Shown here in pieces: positions 26,901 to 40,150 of a stretch of DNA of 64,000 bases (position 1 is the first letter of the stretch; every line of letters begins with the position of its first letter). The stretch comes from Atrichornis clamosus. Lineage: Eukaryota; Chordata; Aves; Passeriformes; Menuridae. The translations under genes and the position numbers were made by a program. The notes under the pieces were generated by a model. It searched no databases, was not told the DNA's origin, and was given only the letters and a program-made list of their open reading frames with translations. The stretch is taken from the NCBI GenBank assembly GCA_013400975.1, contig WBMZ01011587.1, forward strand, positions 62,001 through 126,000, in the 5' to 3' direction.

Positions 26901-29900
26901 CCCTCTTTTTACCTTCATGCTGCCAATATGCACCTATTGCAGTCCCAAATGAAAGGACACATTAACCTTCCCAGGCAGGAGGAGGAAAGACAAGTTAGTA
27001 AGAATCTAGATGAAAATGCTGAGACCATCAAGATTTCTAAGTATTACAAAGCATGGCTGACATTTTGATTCATTGCACTCAAAATCGAGGAGTTCTTAAG
27101 GAATACAAGTTCTTACAATATTTATTGATCTCTATTTACATCAAGAACCCCCAAACTTACTTTAAGAACAAATAACACCATACAACACTGCTAATAATTG
27201 TTCCTCTTCAGTTTTCTTCCGCTTTACAGGTAAACATTCATTCATTCATTCCACATCCTATTTAGGTCTACAACTGCTCTAAAGCTGTAACTCAGATTTT
27301 TACTTATAAACTAAATGCTTCACAACAGACGTTGTTAGGTCTGAGGATACTATCACAAAATGAAAGTCTAGAGTTTATTCAAATAATGACAGATTTAAGC
27401 ATGAACATAATCTTGCTACACTGCAATTTTAACTAGTGATTTTGTCCATGACAATGGTTGTAGATTAAATTCTATTCTCAAGTTTTATGTCAAGGTTAGT
27501 AGGTCGAGAAAAATATGCATCTTTTCTCTAATTGCTTCATCCAGTTTCTTGCCAGCCAATCATATCCGAAAACCTGAAAGACCTATCAAAGGAATAACAA
27601 AATCCTTTACAGACTAAAACCTTTAGCAAGTCATGAATAATGAACAGTAAATGTCCTGTATACTGTTATCAGCTTTATCTCTTTCCATTGACAGCAGCTG
27701 TAGCAGAGAGGACTAAATAAAACCATTTCAAAACAGGTATCTAGGCTCTTGCCAGATTTTCCATTTTCTTGTACTGAATAAAATATGACCTTGATTCTTA
27801 CCACTGAATCAGGTTGCTACTCAGATAACCTGAAATAGAAAAGGCTGAAAAGGTGGAACAAAGCATTGTTTCTGATAGAAACTCAAACCCTTTTTCCTTG
27901 ATGACTTTCTACATAGCCAAATCAATAACACTAATGTATTTTTCCACATTTCCTTGGCTCAAAAAAAAAGCCCAAACCAAAAGAACAACAACAAAAAAAC
28001 CAAAAAACCCCCAACCAAACCAAACCAACCAAACAAAAAAAACCCAAACCCCAAAAAACCAAACATAAATCCCATGCAAAAACCCAGACCAGTATCACTA
28101 TTTCAGGTTTGAATATAAGGTTACAAATGCCTTTTAGATTAGCTCCCCAGCTGAAAAAGCTCTCCAGTCTCTAAAATTCTGTTCTGACTCTGAGAATAAA
28201 GCATTTTTTGCATCTGTTTTTTTCTCTAGAAAACTCTTCTCAGGGCACTGCTTACATTAAGAGCAAAGCAAATGGAGAGAAAGTTGTATTGAAGACTAGA
28301 GATCCTATACTTCAAATGTTACATGACTAATCTAAAAAGCCAAGGCCTGCCTAAAAACAGGTTCCTCCAAACCACAAGTTTCTTATCAGGAAGGAGGCCA
28401 CCCTCTCTGGTACCTGGTTGGAGCTACAACTCCAACACATCAGTAAGACCTCCAGTATCAACAAGACACACCTAGAGGCAGACTGCTTTCTTTTTTATTA
28501 AGCTATACTCCTTTTACAGGTTACTTTTTTTGAAAACCAGTCTTAGATGGGAGAGAAGACAGTATCTAATCCATGTTATTTAAATCACATCTGCTTCAAT
28601 TTGTGAAAGCTGAATTCATCATGAAACAGCTTTGTTTGCAAGGAGGCATGACTGTGTAAAGCAATACAAAAAAGTAATTTAAGGGCAGTATGTTGATTAT
28701 ATATACACACTAGTAAAAGATTTGCAAAAATTTCTAAAGCCTCATAAGCCCAGCAGATATCCATGTATCCACAACACTCAATGGAAGAAGACTTATTGGC
28801 TGGGACAGCACAGCTTTACAGTCTGGTTTCAAATACTCGGTACTGCAAGTGGGAATGCATAATATCTTGGAACTTTTCCCCTTATGTTCAGTAGCACACA
28901 AGTATGAATGGGAAGCAAAACCAGGAAACTTCTCAGAAAAGAAAATTCTTGCAAGACTTTTAGGCCTAACTCTTACCATGTGAAATATAAATTTGAACAT
29001 GCATGACATGCTCTAGAATCATGAGCTGAAACGCATTTTCCCTCTCATTACAGTTCTTTCATAAGATACTAAATTTTCTGCATTTCTCCCACATCATAAA
29101 GCACACCATTTTTCCTTAAAGTGGCAGAAATTTGCTAATATTTTGCTGTAAGAGTAAAGTATTCTTGTTCTGCTAAGCAGTAAGTGTCTGAGCAGCTTAT
29201 TGCAATTGAATTTCACATACAAAAAGAAGAAAGTGAAAAGGCTGAAACATAACTGATAGTAACAGTAGCACAGAGAGCCAACGGGGTGAAAATGTATCTT
29301 GAAGAAATGACTGAAAACCTTCCAAGAACTGGCCATAAAAAGGCACTGTTCTAAAGGATGACCCACAAAACTGCTGTTTGGAAGAGGCAATTCTTCATGA
29401 GGGTCTACAACAATCTTTATGCATAGTCTACGTCGACAAAATATCTTTGATGATGAACAGAGACAAGCTTAAGCTAAACTTGCCAACTACACTCTATGTA
29501 CTACAAATCATGTTTAAGTTGGAAGACTAGGATGTCAGAAAAATGGAGTTACCTAGTAGCATTAGGCCACTTGGGAGCTGGCTGGAATTTTAGTAGGGGG
29601 ACAGTAAACTGTTCTCTCAAAAAGCAAGAGTGTTTCTCTCTCCATATTCCAAATGCCACTGCTAAGCACTTCCTTTTCCTGAGTGTGAAGGAACCAGAAG
29701 CAATAAGAATCTTGTGTTAGAGGGCCACTGCCTGGTCACAATAGAATGCAAACCCTGCCTACAAATCCTTGATAAAGGCTAGGAAGAGGGGAATACCATT
29801 AACCCAAGAAATGTTAGCTTATGTCATGCCTCACAGAGGAGATTAAGTACCAGAAGAGATGAACTCGCAGGATTGTAGATGGAACACCGCTCTTTCCCCA

Positions 29901-32900
29901 GTATTTTCCTGGCCATCAAACACAGTGGAAAATACTTTTATCTTCAATCCAAGACCTGCCTATCAAACACAAAAAACCCTTACACTATCTTAAGGGGAAG
30001 AACATACACACACAGAGTGAGGAACAGAGATACCAGCACAAAAATAGTGGTCTTAGATGCTCCGTCGTGACTTTTGCAGATGCTTTTAAGGCAGCATGGC
30101 ATAGCAGCCATATGCCAGCCTGTGTCTTTCATCTAGAAAACATGCTGTCATCTTGAAACAAAGTCTAAAATTCTCAAAGGAAGTCATGAAAGTCATCTGA
30201 CCTAACACCCACTTCAGCTCTGCCAAGTCATCAAGGACAGGGTGTAATGCTGTGTGTAAAGGACACATTGATAAGAATCTACACATAACAGTAACTACCC
30301 TTTACTACAAAAGTAGTGCTTTCATTAAAAACAGCTTAAATAGAGACCTTCAAGCTAATGTTGATGTGAACATATGGCCACACAAGTGGTATCCATAGAT
30401 AGGTTCTGACTTCTTCTGACCTCAGAATGGCATTGTATAAACCATATTTTAAAAAACTTTTAATAAAAGCCTGTGGATAACTAAAACCTAGTAAGCAAAC
30501 ATATTAAAAACCCCATAGAATATTTAACTAGAAAGAGCACCAGAAAGATCTACCGATTATCAGAAGTTCAATTCAAGCTTACTTATAATCTCAATTACAG
30601 CTCAAATCAAGGGAAAATATTTTACACTTGAGTTCATTGCACTATATAAAGGTAGAGATATGAGTAAAGGACAGTTCAGAGAATCCTGCTGGCTGCTTTC
30701 TAGCTTGTGGATAAAATTAAACCTTTGACTGTCAGCCACCACCTATTGTGCTTAAATTGGGCCTTACGAGGCTTTTATGATCTTTGCTTCCAGCCAACTT
30801 AGAATAAGGAATCCTTCCCAGATCTAGCTACCCTGTTGGGTTTTAGTCTCTAGTTTGCCAAATCTAGATTGTCAGGAAAATAATAGCTTCCATTCTGGAT
30901 AAATTAAACTTTTGCAACCAGTTATTCAGACATACTCCTTTTGCAAAGACTTCAAAATTCAGTTATCTTTAAAGGCTTTAGCATTACCATACTCTTACTT
31001 TTTCAAAAGGAAAAGCTGAGAAGTCATCAAGGCTCATGGCCTTGCTGTCAGCCTTTAAATATACAATAAACTTTGATGTTACAAACATTTGTTTTATTTC
31101 TTAAGTGAGGGAGGGAAAACAGGGCCCTTCTAGAACTGTGCAAAGGACAAACTATTACTCATAAGCACTTTATTACTAAAACATTACACATTTTGCTAAT
31201 TAAACTGTTACTATTATGTTACTATTAGCAGCTTGGCCTACAACTAACTATTTGAGCTACTGAGTGCCTGCTAGGGGGGTAACACTGATTCTCATCATCA
31301 TGATTAGGAGGAAAACCAAAAGTGACTAAAATCAAGTGGAAAAAGAAAAACCAACCAAACAAAACCTAAACAAGAATCCCATACAAATACACAAACCAAT
31401 TTACTTCCAACACAGCAACATGCTTTGAACAGGAAGATGACAAGTAGTCAAGTATATACATACACAGCAAACAGTGAAGAATTCTAACAGCATTAAGTTA
31501 ATGCCTTAAAAATTTAATAGATTTTTTTACAATGCAGATAGCATACTATATAGGGAAAACATTTTCTTGTTTATTGTTTGACTAATCTGTCAGTAATCAC
31601 AAACATAGGAAGTAACAGAGATATGAAGCAACTAGGAAATTATGTTTTAGAGGCTATTTAAAGTTACTTCCTTGAATGTGACTTTAAACATCTTAATTAC
31701 TTATTAATGACCTCTAGGAAGACCAGTGACAAAAAGAAGACAAAAGTATGTAGTTTCTATTAATATTAAACAATGTTATTTTGCACTGGGAGAAAGGGGA
31801 AGGGAGTTATGTCAGAAAAAATACTAATAATGGTATTTATGGTGCATGTACAGAGTAGGTGACAGATGCTACAAATATCAGGAGCAACCTACATGCAGAA
31901 TAGACCAACTCTGACCTGCATAAAACTGTAACCATCTTGACATTAAACTGCTGCTGTGATAAGCAAAAGATAGGAAAGGCAAAGTTACACTTATTCACAG
32001 AGATGTATCATGTGAGCTCAGTCTCCTGCAGCCATTTTCCAGTGGCACACAGGTAATGCAGAAGTACAAATAAATCTTTAGGTACAGCAGCCTTAGTTAC
32101 AAAAGTAAACATATTAGCATAAACATTATCTGTTAGAAACCAAACACAGCTGCTTGCTTTCCATTCAATTTTTAGAGAAAGTACTTGTAAAATAAAAGTT
32201 TGATTTTTTGATGTATTCCTAGGGTTTTATAGTTAAACTGACCATACAGGGTAAACAATCTTCCTGTTATGTTCTTCCAAAGAAAAGTGAAGAAAAAAAA
32301 AAGGAAGTGTAGTCCTAAAACTGTAAGAAGTTGAAGACTCCAAAGCAAGCAAATTGCTTTCAACTCAAGGGTTTATACAACAGACACTATTACTCAAGTT
32401 GTTCTCAGTTTATAATTTCTATCTTTTGACTAGATAATTTACAGTGTAAGAGAACAAACTAAAAAACTCTACGTAAGTCCGTAATCTTATATAATCCTAA
32501 TAATAAAAACTGGAACAATTTCTGACCTAAAAATTACCAAAAACCTTTAAATGCCAGCAAGATGTATTACTGGGACGTTATTACCTCAAGAACAACAAAA
32601 CCCACCAATCAAATGTGGCAGACATTGAAAATTTGAAATGTCTTTACTCTGAAAAAATGTGAACAAAACTCCAAGGCATCTGATCATTACATTAAGTAAC
32701 TCCTCATCAAGCTGTAGAACTGACTGGATGACTCACCAGTAGAACAGTCACAAGCACTCTGCACATGGTCTTCTGTAATTATATCCCTCACAGAAGGCTA
32801 ACTTATGCTGGCACATTTTAGTCCAATAAAAAATATCCACTTCCAAACAAAAGTATTCACGTCCCAGGAGGAGGCACTTAGAAGAAACAAATGAGGAGAG

Positions 32901-35900
32901 ATCTGGAAGGTACATAAATACCACATTACAGGTTAAAAATAGAGGGTCTTGTCTTTTTTCTAGAAAGATTGTGAAGAAATAATGATAACAAAATTACTTA
33001 AAAAGAAAAATCACGGAATGCCAGCCCCTCTTGTCCATGACAACTCTTATTCACCACCTTCACATTGTGTTAGTAGTTTCTTTTAATACATATACCCAAA
33101 AGGAGAGCTCCATGGCCACAGAGGGAAACAGGCAGAGATACATAAATTGAGAACACTAATAGTTCATAATTCTCATCAACAATCACCTGAAAAACTAGAA
33201 ACACTAACAACACTTATCCAAAAGGTTTGTTTCTGTGATTGTTATTTCCAAACACAAGCACATACCAAGATTCCACGATTAGCCCTTAAATCAACTGATA
33301 TTTACTTATGATAGGAAAACAGTTATATAGCAGGCCAGTTTAAGTTTTATCTTAGAAACAAAAGGACAGCTAGTCCCTGATTTAATACAACTTCATTGCA
33401 ATTTTTTTTTTTTAACCAGCATTTAAATGCGGACATTTGGATTGTAAGTTTTCTTATCCTACACTAGTGTTAGGCAGGAAGTGTATAATCCTTCCCCCAA
33501 AATCACTGACACAAAAATCCTGAACATAAGCACTTTTGCGGAACATTAGAAAACTATTAACGAAAAGCACTCATATTAGCATTAAGGTGACTGGTGCAAA
33601 AAATCTTAGAGGAAAAAAACAAGACCTCAGTCCAACTAGACAGGAAGTTATCTTAACTCTTAGAGTTCAGAGCAGGTGCTAAATTTCAGATCAGGTCCAA
33701 AAAAAGGCCAAGTGCAGATTTGCTAGAAGGTGTCAGTGAGACTGTACCTCCCGTATTGGCAAATAGAGCTGAGTCCTGATACTCTGCTGTTTTCCCACTG
33801 AAATTGGGGGTGCACCTAGACCTGGTATCACAGCATTGCTCGTTAGAAGGGACCACAGGAGATCTTGTCAGACCTCCTGCCCAAGGCAGAAGCAACACTG
33901 AACTCAGACCAGACAGCAAAGCCTTCTCCAGCGGGGTCCTGTAAAGCCCCATGGGCTGAGATCCACATCTGCACTGGGGAATCTGTTCCCAAGCTCAACT
34001 CCATCACCCCCCCATCCTCACATACTGAAAACTCCTTCGTTCAAATTTACAGTTGTTTCTCATCATCCTGCCAGGAATCTCCCCAGACAGACAAACTGTC
34101 TTCTGAACAACCTCCCTGATAGGTGGAAGGTTACTAGATCTCTCAAGCCATCCCTTCTTCAGGTAGGCCCAGTTCCCTCTAGCTTTTTCCAGTAAGTCAT
34201 GTGCGCCAGCCCCTTGACCAACTTATGTAATCTCAACAGTTTCGTTTAGAAACGTCAGCCAGAAGCAGTTTGCTTGAACCACTCCAGGACTGGGTCCTCT
34301 TATTCATCTTCTGCACAGATGATGAATTTGCTACTTACGGCAAACTACAAATGCTAGTAAAAACATGAGTAAGTCATGCACTCTTTTGATAAAGGCACCC
34401 AATACAAACCTAGTACTTGGCCCATTCTGTTGCTGAGAGGAAGAAAAAGGTGCACCAAAAAGCTCTTATCTTCACACCAGGCATTTTCCACTCTCTCTGC
34501 AGTGTGGAAAGGCCCTAAGCAGGTTAAGATGGCAGAAACACCAAAGAAGACCGAAACAGCTGACATATTCATTACCACTTTTAGTATTACTTTTAAAAAG
34601 ATGCTCCAAAATTGATACCTGAACCTTTTGATATTTTTCTGTAAATTATTATATATATATTTATTCAACACATTTGCATTAATTGTCGGAAGTTTTAACT
34701 TCAGGGAGAACTTTAAGACACGATGCCAAAGGATACCATCAGAGTTCAAAGCACTATTACAGAGGTCTGAACACTTTTCTTTGAAAGCAATCAATAAGCA
34801 GGACTTTGTATAGCCTTTTCAGACGGATACAACAAATAAAAATATTATTTCAATGCCTTCATAATACACGGAATACCAAGATTTTGAGTACAAAAAAAAA
34901 TAAGTTGTCTCTCAGGAGTTTCCCCACACATAAACAGGGGAAATAATTACCTACTGTCTGCAGGTAGAAGTTAATTGCTGAGCAGCAATTAAAATATGTC
35001 AATTTGTTCCTAAGTATATCAAAGCAGACTTCAAAGATCGAAACATAACGTACATAAGATGACAGCCAAAAGGTTAAGGTAGCTTATAAATAACACGTTG
35101 ACACCTTTATATTTCACATGGGCAAACGGCAGTCTACAGGTCTGCACTAAGTGTTCACTAATCATCTTTACTGGTAAGACACAGGAAGAACAACTTACAG
35201 AGAACCTTCAGCATAAAATGAAGCAAAATAGTAAGGGATGTAAAACCCAAGCTGCTACAAAGTTATTTTCGTTCCAAACTTTCCTTCCTCAAACTCACTC
35301 TCCAAAGTATATGTGATTTTGCTTTTTCCATCCTGTATCAACATCAGCTTCCAAACTGTTGGGGTAAAGACAGGGAGGAACAAACCCCTTATTTCCTTTC
35401 TGGTAGAGATTAACCCAGCACAATTCATTCTTTACGTTTATACTCCCTTCCTTCTAAGCATGAATAACCTACTCGAGGAAAACCAGAAAGCCAGATACTT
35501 CTAGAAACTGACAGACTTCGACCAGAAGTCAGGGAAAGACCTCTCTCAAAAGACTTTAACTGTGTTGTGAGGAAAGAAAACGATTTCTTCAGGTAGGACA
35601 ATGAAGAGAGACATGCTTAATCAGCATAAATAGAACAAACAGACTGAGTAACTGCAGAGATGGCATTTTGTGAGAAACAAAAATACTACAGAAATCCTGT
35701 ATTGTGTTTTATGTTGCTTATTACTCTACATATCTTATCTGGTTGAACTCAGCTCCTACAAATAGTTACTCATGGGTCAATCTGAGGCAGTGAGACAACT
35801 CACAGTGCAGAACATCCAGTACAAGTTTAAAAAGTTCAGAAAAAAGGTCTTCAATCAAGGACCACACTGCACTAATTACATTGTCTGGGTTGCAGCATTA

Positions 35901-38900
35901 AGGTCTTAATCCAAAACTGTGTATTAGATTGCTGAAGTATCAACAGTTAATTGTGCAAATAAAACTAAATCAGTGCCTGCACTTTCACAGAGGAAAGGAA
36001 GAGATTGGTATCAACAAAACACCACCACAAATGCTAACTGGAATGGAAGGAACAAATGAAAATTATGTACAAAATTATTGCACCTTCTTTTTTCTTGGGG
36101 AAAAAAAAAAGAAAATTACTATGGAATCAGATAACAGTTCAAAAATAGAAAAAAGAAATAGAAAACCCAATGATATTTTGCAACTTTTGAACGACAATTG
36201 CTAGCATTTTTCCAATAAATCAATGACCTGGCAAAGAGAAAATTAGTTGCAACAGTGTTCCTCTCTTGATAGGATAAGTTCTTAAGCCAACTACAATTCT
36301 GTATTTTATTGTGTACCTGCAATTTCAACTCTCGTCTCTTTTCAATAAGGAATAGCAAGGGTAGAAAACAAGTCCCATCGTGTTGCTCTAGTTTTTATCA
36401 AAACAACTGAACCAACTACCATCCATTCAGAAAACAAAGCATGCTAATTCAAAAATTAAACCACACTAAAACTACCACTATGCTGATTCTTCAGCATGTA
36501 CCTGAGCAAGCTTTCAAGAGATTATTTATCACATTTTGACTAACATCTTGGAAGACTGAAATGACAGAAAGCAATGGTGCCCATGCTCTGACCAGGCGGC
36601 AAATACATGGAAAGAAGAGAGCAGTTGTCTTTAATTTAGATAGTACATGAAATACCACAAATTATTATCACAGAACATGCTTTAAAAAACAAAACTCCAG
36701 CACTTCTGAAGCCTTGGCATAACCAATTTCAAGAGGAACCCCCACATAATTCAACTGAAGTCAAGAGAATAAAGCTTAAAAATATGAGTACATTTTAGCA
36801 TTTCAGCTCATTTAATGTGAGCATATAAAAAACTCATTGCCAGATAATTTCAAGTTTTAATGAAGATTACTATAATTCTGTAATTTATGCATTAAACCAA
36901 TATGAACAAAGGGATTAAAAATAATGAAATAATAATAAAATCTTACTATTTAGACAGACTACAAATCCCTGCCTTCAAGTGCACACATTAGTCCAGGAAT
37001 ATGGCTTTTAACCACAGATTGAAAAGAGTTCTGCTTGCAGGAAAGGGCAGTATTTTAAGACTTTTTATCTGGAACTGTTATTTAAACATGAACGAGCAGA
37101 AAAGGATTACAAGAGGGACAGAAATTCCAATTTTGAGGCTAAAAAAGATCACGTTAATCATATGGATTAGTTTCCTAAATGCTGCAGATGAGACAACTCC
37201 ACAATTTAGTGTCACTTCGTGGTCATTCTTCTTGTATTTATGCTGTAGCCAATCCTTCAGTTAAGCATAAAATCCTTAGCTAGAAATTTTGAGTAACAAA
37301 CTCCTTACATCTTAGTCACTCTTCACCTTCTTTGTTTTAAATCCATGGTCTGCTTCCAGACTGAAATGATGCAGGGAAAATAAAAGATGGAGCACAAAAT
37401 ACATCAAAGAAAGATGAATCCCAGGCAATAATGTTGAGATGCTATCAAGACAGTCCTTGCACTAGAGAAATCCAAATTCCTTTATTAAGGAAAAAAAACC
37501 TGTAATCATACAGGTGTAGGATGTAAGAGTCAAGAGAAGAAGCCAACTGTTCTCTCTCACAAATACAGAATTAAAGAACTTGCCCTGAGAGCTCTGACTC
37601 TTGTATACAAAGCAGTGAATACAAGAGCATATCATCACTCTCAGTGGTGATCTAGGTATTGGAAAGAGAAGAAAACCCTTCTTTTTCCCCTCCTTAACTA
37701 TTAGAATCCAAATGAAAGTTGTCTTCACTGGAAAGCTCTTTTTTGCATCCTTCACTACAAGATCTGTATTTTATTTAAAAGTATGCACTTTGTGTTAAGC
37801 TATAATGCACTAACAGTTAGTCTCAAGCTTTTATATATTTCTTTCTCTTACTAAGGAAAAAAACTGTCTGTCATGAGCAAAAAAGGTAACAGGATAGAAG
37901 AGGCATTTCCATGCCTCAGAATCCCTACAGATAATTTATCCATGGAGTACATCCCTTAAAATGAAATACTGAAGGTTTATCTTGATCATCACTACAAACA
38001 ATGTGACAACAGTTATGTATGACCTTCAGAAACATCAGATGAATGAAAATTCTTTTCTTTAAATGTAACCTTGCTCCATAAACCCAATATAAAACATAAA
38101 AATTATTTACACCGACTGCATTTTGAGCTCTTGGTTACTCCAAAATCATTTTATTGATGTTGTGCTACACTCTGAATTAAATTTAAGTTCTAAATACTTG
38201 CTTTGTTCTTACTACTATGTTCACCTCTTGTCACACTGCTGTTTCTCAAGTTTCTTATACTGAGCCCAATGAATTCTTCTTTGAAAGTCACAGCCTCTCT
38301 TCATACTTCCTTTTATGCTACCTAGGTACTTCAAATTTTTTCCCTGCTGTCCTTGTTATTAAGGAAATCACAGACACCTTCCAATTGTTTTAGATATAAA
38401 GCTACTTCAAGTATACTGGAAAAAGTCTTTGAAAAGAGCCAAAGGTACAAATTGTAATTTCACAAACTTGAAAAGACACAAGAATATTAAGCGTACATCA
38501 AAACCCCCATCTCTTACAGGTAACAACTGAAGAACAGTAAACCAGTTTGGCCACTAGCTAACTAATTTCCTTTTTCTTTTTAATTAACTATTTAATTTAA
38601 CAGTTGGTCACAACCAAGATTATCAACACCACCTACCTAACAGCCATTTCCCAATAGGGTGAACTAGCACTTCATGGTGTGATATAATAGCCACAGACAG
38701 GAGAGCATCCACTCACAGTATCATGGGTTTCCCAGAACTCCAAAATTCAAAATATTGTATATTACTGGACTACAAACTTCAGGATGAAGATAAATTTTTC
38801 ATTTTTTTTTTTTAGTTGAAGAAGAGTTGATTCTGCAACACTGTTCCTGATCTTTTCCTCCCTCCCTCCTTTCTCCTGCACAACAATTCTATGATCCTTC

Positions 38901-40150
38901 TCTCAATTCTTCCTTAACTCTTCCCTTTTATTCCCCTTCTTTCATAGGAAGTGTATCAAACTGAATGCTTTCCTGACAGTACTTCTAAAAACCTACCTTG
39001 GAAATGCACTTATGGTTCCTGGCTGCCAGCTACTTGACAAGGCACAGTTCCACATTATAACTTAATTATCCCTTTGTCATCTCTCACTTTTTCAGTTTTT
39101 CTAAACCACAAACTTTCTCTCCCTCCCCAACTAACTCTTATCATCTGTCTACATCAAACTAGAATTTCTCATGCTCATCTTCCAGGCTGCACAGTTCTAC
39201 CCCTGACTCACACAGTTTATATCTCCATCACATGCCTGATGACAGTCTGTATTTCACTACACTTTCCTTAAAAGTGACCTGGAAAGGAGAAAACCATCAG
39301 GGTTCTTTTTGCTTCCTTATGATGAAAACTCGACAGGTTCATCAATGGTAGCCTGATTGCTTCTGGGTCCCCGCCTTCTGAAACACCAGGCTATTATTAC
39401 AACTCCTGCAATAACAAGCCGTGAATACGGTTTTATTGTTTGTAGGGACAGGTTGCAAGGGCTTCCCGGATGAGTCAAACTTACACTTAAGGAATCTTAA
39501 GTGCTCAGTGGAACAGGGTGAAAGTGTTACATATTCAAATAAAAGCATAAAGAGAAAGCAAGCCCAATAAGTAGAATTTAGTTAGTAATTACAGAGGAGG
39601 AAAGACGCTTAAGTCAAACTACTTTCAAGGTTGTACTCTTTAAGAAGACTCCAGAAAGCAACTGTAGGCTTTCTTCAGATCATCAAACCAGCAACAAAAA
39701 ACACAAGACGGGCTTAAAGTTCGGTCATATTTTGGAGCCTCATTCTACGTGCACGTCGACGCGTTCCATACCCAGAGGCTCTCCGGACGCACGGACAGGA
39801 ACAGCCTTCTGCAGATCTCCCCCTGCCCCAGAGCCCCTCCCAGCCCAGGCAGGCACACACCTCCTCCTGCCCAAGGGCTGCCGGAGCGACCCCTCCACGC
39901 CCCCCACACTCCTCAGCTGCCCGCGGTACCTTGCGCTGATTTAGTACAGCGCTTGCACAACTTCTCCCGGACTACCAAAGATTTTAGAAGGCAAAAAATG
40001 AAATCGGACCCGTGACACCGGCCCGGGCCGTGCCCACCCCCAGAGCGGCACCGGCCCAAAGCCGCGGGGGGCTCACCCGCCCAGCCCCAGCGTTCTCTCC
40101 CCATACCTGTCCATGGTCTGCGGCAGCGCCAAGCCCGTCTGCTCGGCCAT
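14788..40150 (-). CDS. MARCHF5: MARCHF5 (MITOL), mitochondrial RING-CH E3 ubiquitin ligase; six spliced coding exons
   Basis: The coding sequence joins 40150-40107, 24367-24165, 20216-20086, 16861-16678, 16250-16084 and 14904-14788, all in phase, to give 281 residues (human about 278). Residues 17-71 hold the RING-CH finger, with C17, C20, C36, C38, H46, C49, C68 and C71 in C4HC3 order; this domain recruits an E2 enzyme. Four hydrophobic segments lie near 101-124, 142-162, 210-231 and 239-259, fitting the known multi-pass protein of the mitochondrial outer membrane, where the family acts on fission, fusion and signalling proteins. The start has an excellent Kozak context (GCCATGG). The N-terminus differs from human (MAEQTGLALP, three residues longer), as does residue 48 (Thr for Ala) and the tail (EQEGA for EQEEA), from memory of the human protein. 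All six exons are intact with no frameshift. Confidence 0.97.
14905..16083 (-). other. MARCHF5: MARCHF5 intron 5
   Basis: 1.18 kb phase-0 intron with donor GTAAGA and acceptor TTTCAG. Nothing else is recognised in it. Confidence 0.9.
16084..16250 (-). CDS. MARCHF5: MARCHF5 coding exon 5
   Basis: 167 nt encoding the last two bases of Gly188 through Leu243. It contains the conserved IGCPVPRIPAEANPLADH loop and the third membrane segment (ILCGALVFPTIATIVGKLMF). Acceptor TTTAG, donor TTG/GTAAGA. Confidence 0.97.
16251..16677 (-). other. MARCHF5: MARCHF5 intron 4
   Basis: Short 427-nt intron. Its donor GTAGTG departs from the GTRAGT consensus, so the 5' splice site is weaker than those of the neighbouring introns. 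Confidence 0.9.
16678..16861 (-). CDS. MARCHF5: MARCHF5 coding exon 4
   Basis: 184 nt encoding residues 127-187 plus the first base of Gly188. It starts VVGHKEGLDVMERADP, carries the second membrane segment (LFLLIGLPTIPVMLILGKMI), then a basic loop (RWEDYVLRLWRKYSNK). Acceptor TTCCAG, donor CCAG/GTAGTG. Confidence 0.97.
16862..20085 (-). other. MARCHF5: MARCHF5 intron 3
   Basis: 3.2 kb intron with no second gene recognised. It contains a short tandem duplication at 19706-19763. An open frame at 18773-19141 (minus strand) has no family resemblance and is not called. Confidence 0.85.
19706..19763. repeat. 29-bp tandem duplication
   Basis: The unit AGTAAGCAAAAAGAT plus a related TTCTTT tail occurs twice, at 19706 and 19735, a period of 29 bp. 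It looks like a small replication-slippage duplication inside MARCHF5 intron 3. Confidence 0.7.
20086..20216 (-). CDS. MARCHF5: MARCHF5 coding exon 3
   Basis: 131 nt encoding the end of Gly83 through Gln126. It contains PVVYVLDLADRLISKACPF and the first membrane segment (AAAGIMVGSIYWTAVTYGAV). The acceptor is CATAG with a modest pyrimidine tract; the donor is CAG/GTACAC. A TG/TA repeat lies about 32-70 nt upstream of the acceptor on the transcript strand. Confidence 0.97.
20217..24164 (-). other. MARCHF5: MARCHF5 intron 2
   Basis: 3.9 kb intron, phase 1, donor GTAAGA. Apart from the TA/CA repeat near its 3' end and short A runs around 23360 and 23440, nothing is recognised. Confidence 0.85.
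20246..20288. repeat. TA/GATA and CA compound microsatellite
   Basis: GATATATATA-type units followed by about 6.5 AC units. On the MARCHF5 transcript this reads as a UG run then UA-rich sequence, close to the exon 3 acceptor and within the usual branch-point neighbourhood. Confidence 0.9.
24165..24367 (-). CDS. MARCHF5: MARCHF5 coding exon 2 (RING-CH domain)
   Basis: 203 nt encoding the end of Arg15 through the first base of Gly83. All eight zinc ligands are here: C17, C20, C36, C38, H46, C49, C68 and C71, with the conserved Trp residues around them (W18, W32, W44, W53). Residue 48 is Thr where human has Ala. Acceptor ATTACAG, donor CTAG/GTAAGA. Confidence 0.97.
27961..28068. repeat. A/C-only low-complexity tract (CCAAA-like)
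   Basis: About 110 bp made almost wholly of A and C in varying CAAA, CCAAA and CCAAACC units, with only scattered G and T. It lacks a fixed period, so it is low-complexity DNA rather than a clean microsatellite. Confidence 0.85.
33830..34330 (-). mobile_element. Degraded CR1 LINE fragment
   Basis: On the plus strand the segment reads like reversed CR1. It starts near GTATCACAGCATTGC and AGAAGGGACCACAGGAGATC, and passes through CCTGCCCAAGGCAG, CTGTTCCCAAGCTCAACTCC, GAAAACTCCTT and CAGCCCCTTGACCAACTTATG. These blocks occur in the same order as in reversed CR1 3' regions, with many substitutions, so the copy is old and has no reverse-transcriptase frame. It sits in MARCHF5 intron 1 in the same sense as that gene. 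The family call rests on recognition by eye. Confidence 0.65.
34647..34662. repeat. Short TA run
   Basis: A run of TA units in AT-rich intronic DNA. Confidence 0.6.
40107..40150 (-). CDS. MARCHF5: MARCHF5 coding exon 1
   Basis: 44 nt encoding residues 1-14 (MAEQTGLALPQTMD) and two bases of Arg15, then donor GACAG/GTATGG. The ATG sits in GCCATGG, the best Kozak context in the area. The frame stays open upstream for several hundred bases, so a longer start cannot be excluded from sequence alone, but length and context favour this one. Confidence 0.93.

Larger units (their letters stand above)
24368..40106 (-). other. MARCHF5: MARCHF5 intron 1
   Basis: 15.7 kb intron between the start-codon exon and the RING-CH exon. 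It holds an A/C-rich low-complexity tract at 27961-28068, a degraded antisense-reading CR1 at 33830-34330, a TA run near 34650 and pyrimidine-rich stretches around 38855-38945. No additional exon could be recognised. Open frames of up to 146 codons (for example 34354-34794 minus) show no domain. Confidence 0.85.

Noticed and set aside
30160..30250. Possible reversed CR1 fragment (GAAGTCATGAAAGTCATCTG)
   Set aside because: Resembles a CR1 phrase over about 30 bp only; flanks do not continue the match.
34354..34794. 146-codon minus-strand open frame in MARCHF5 intron 1
   Set aside because: No domain, no conserved motif and no splice context. Consistent with chance.
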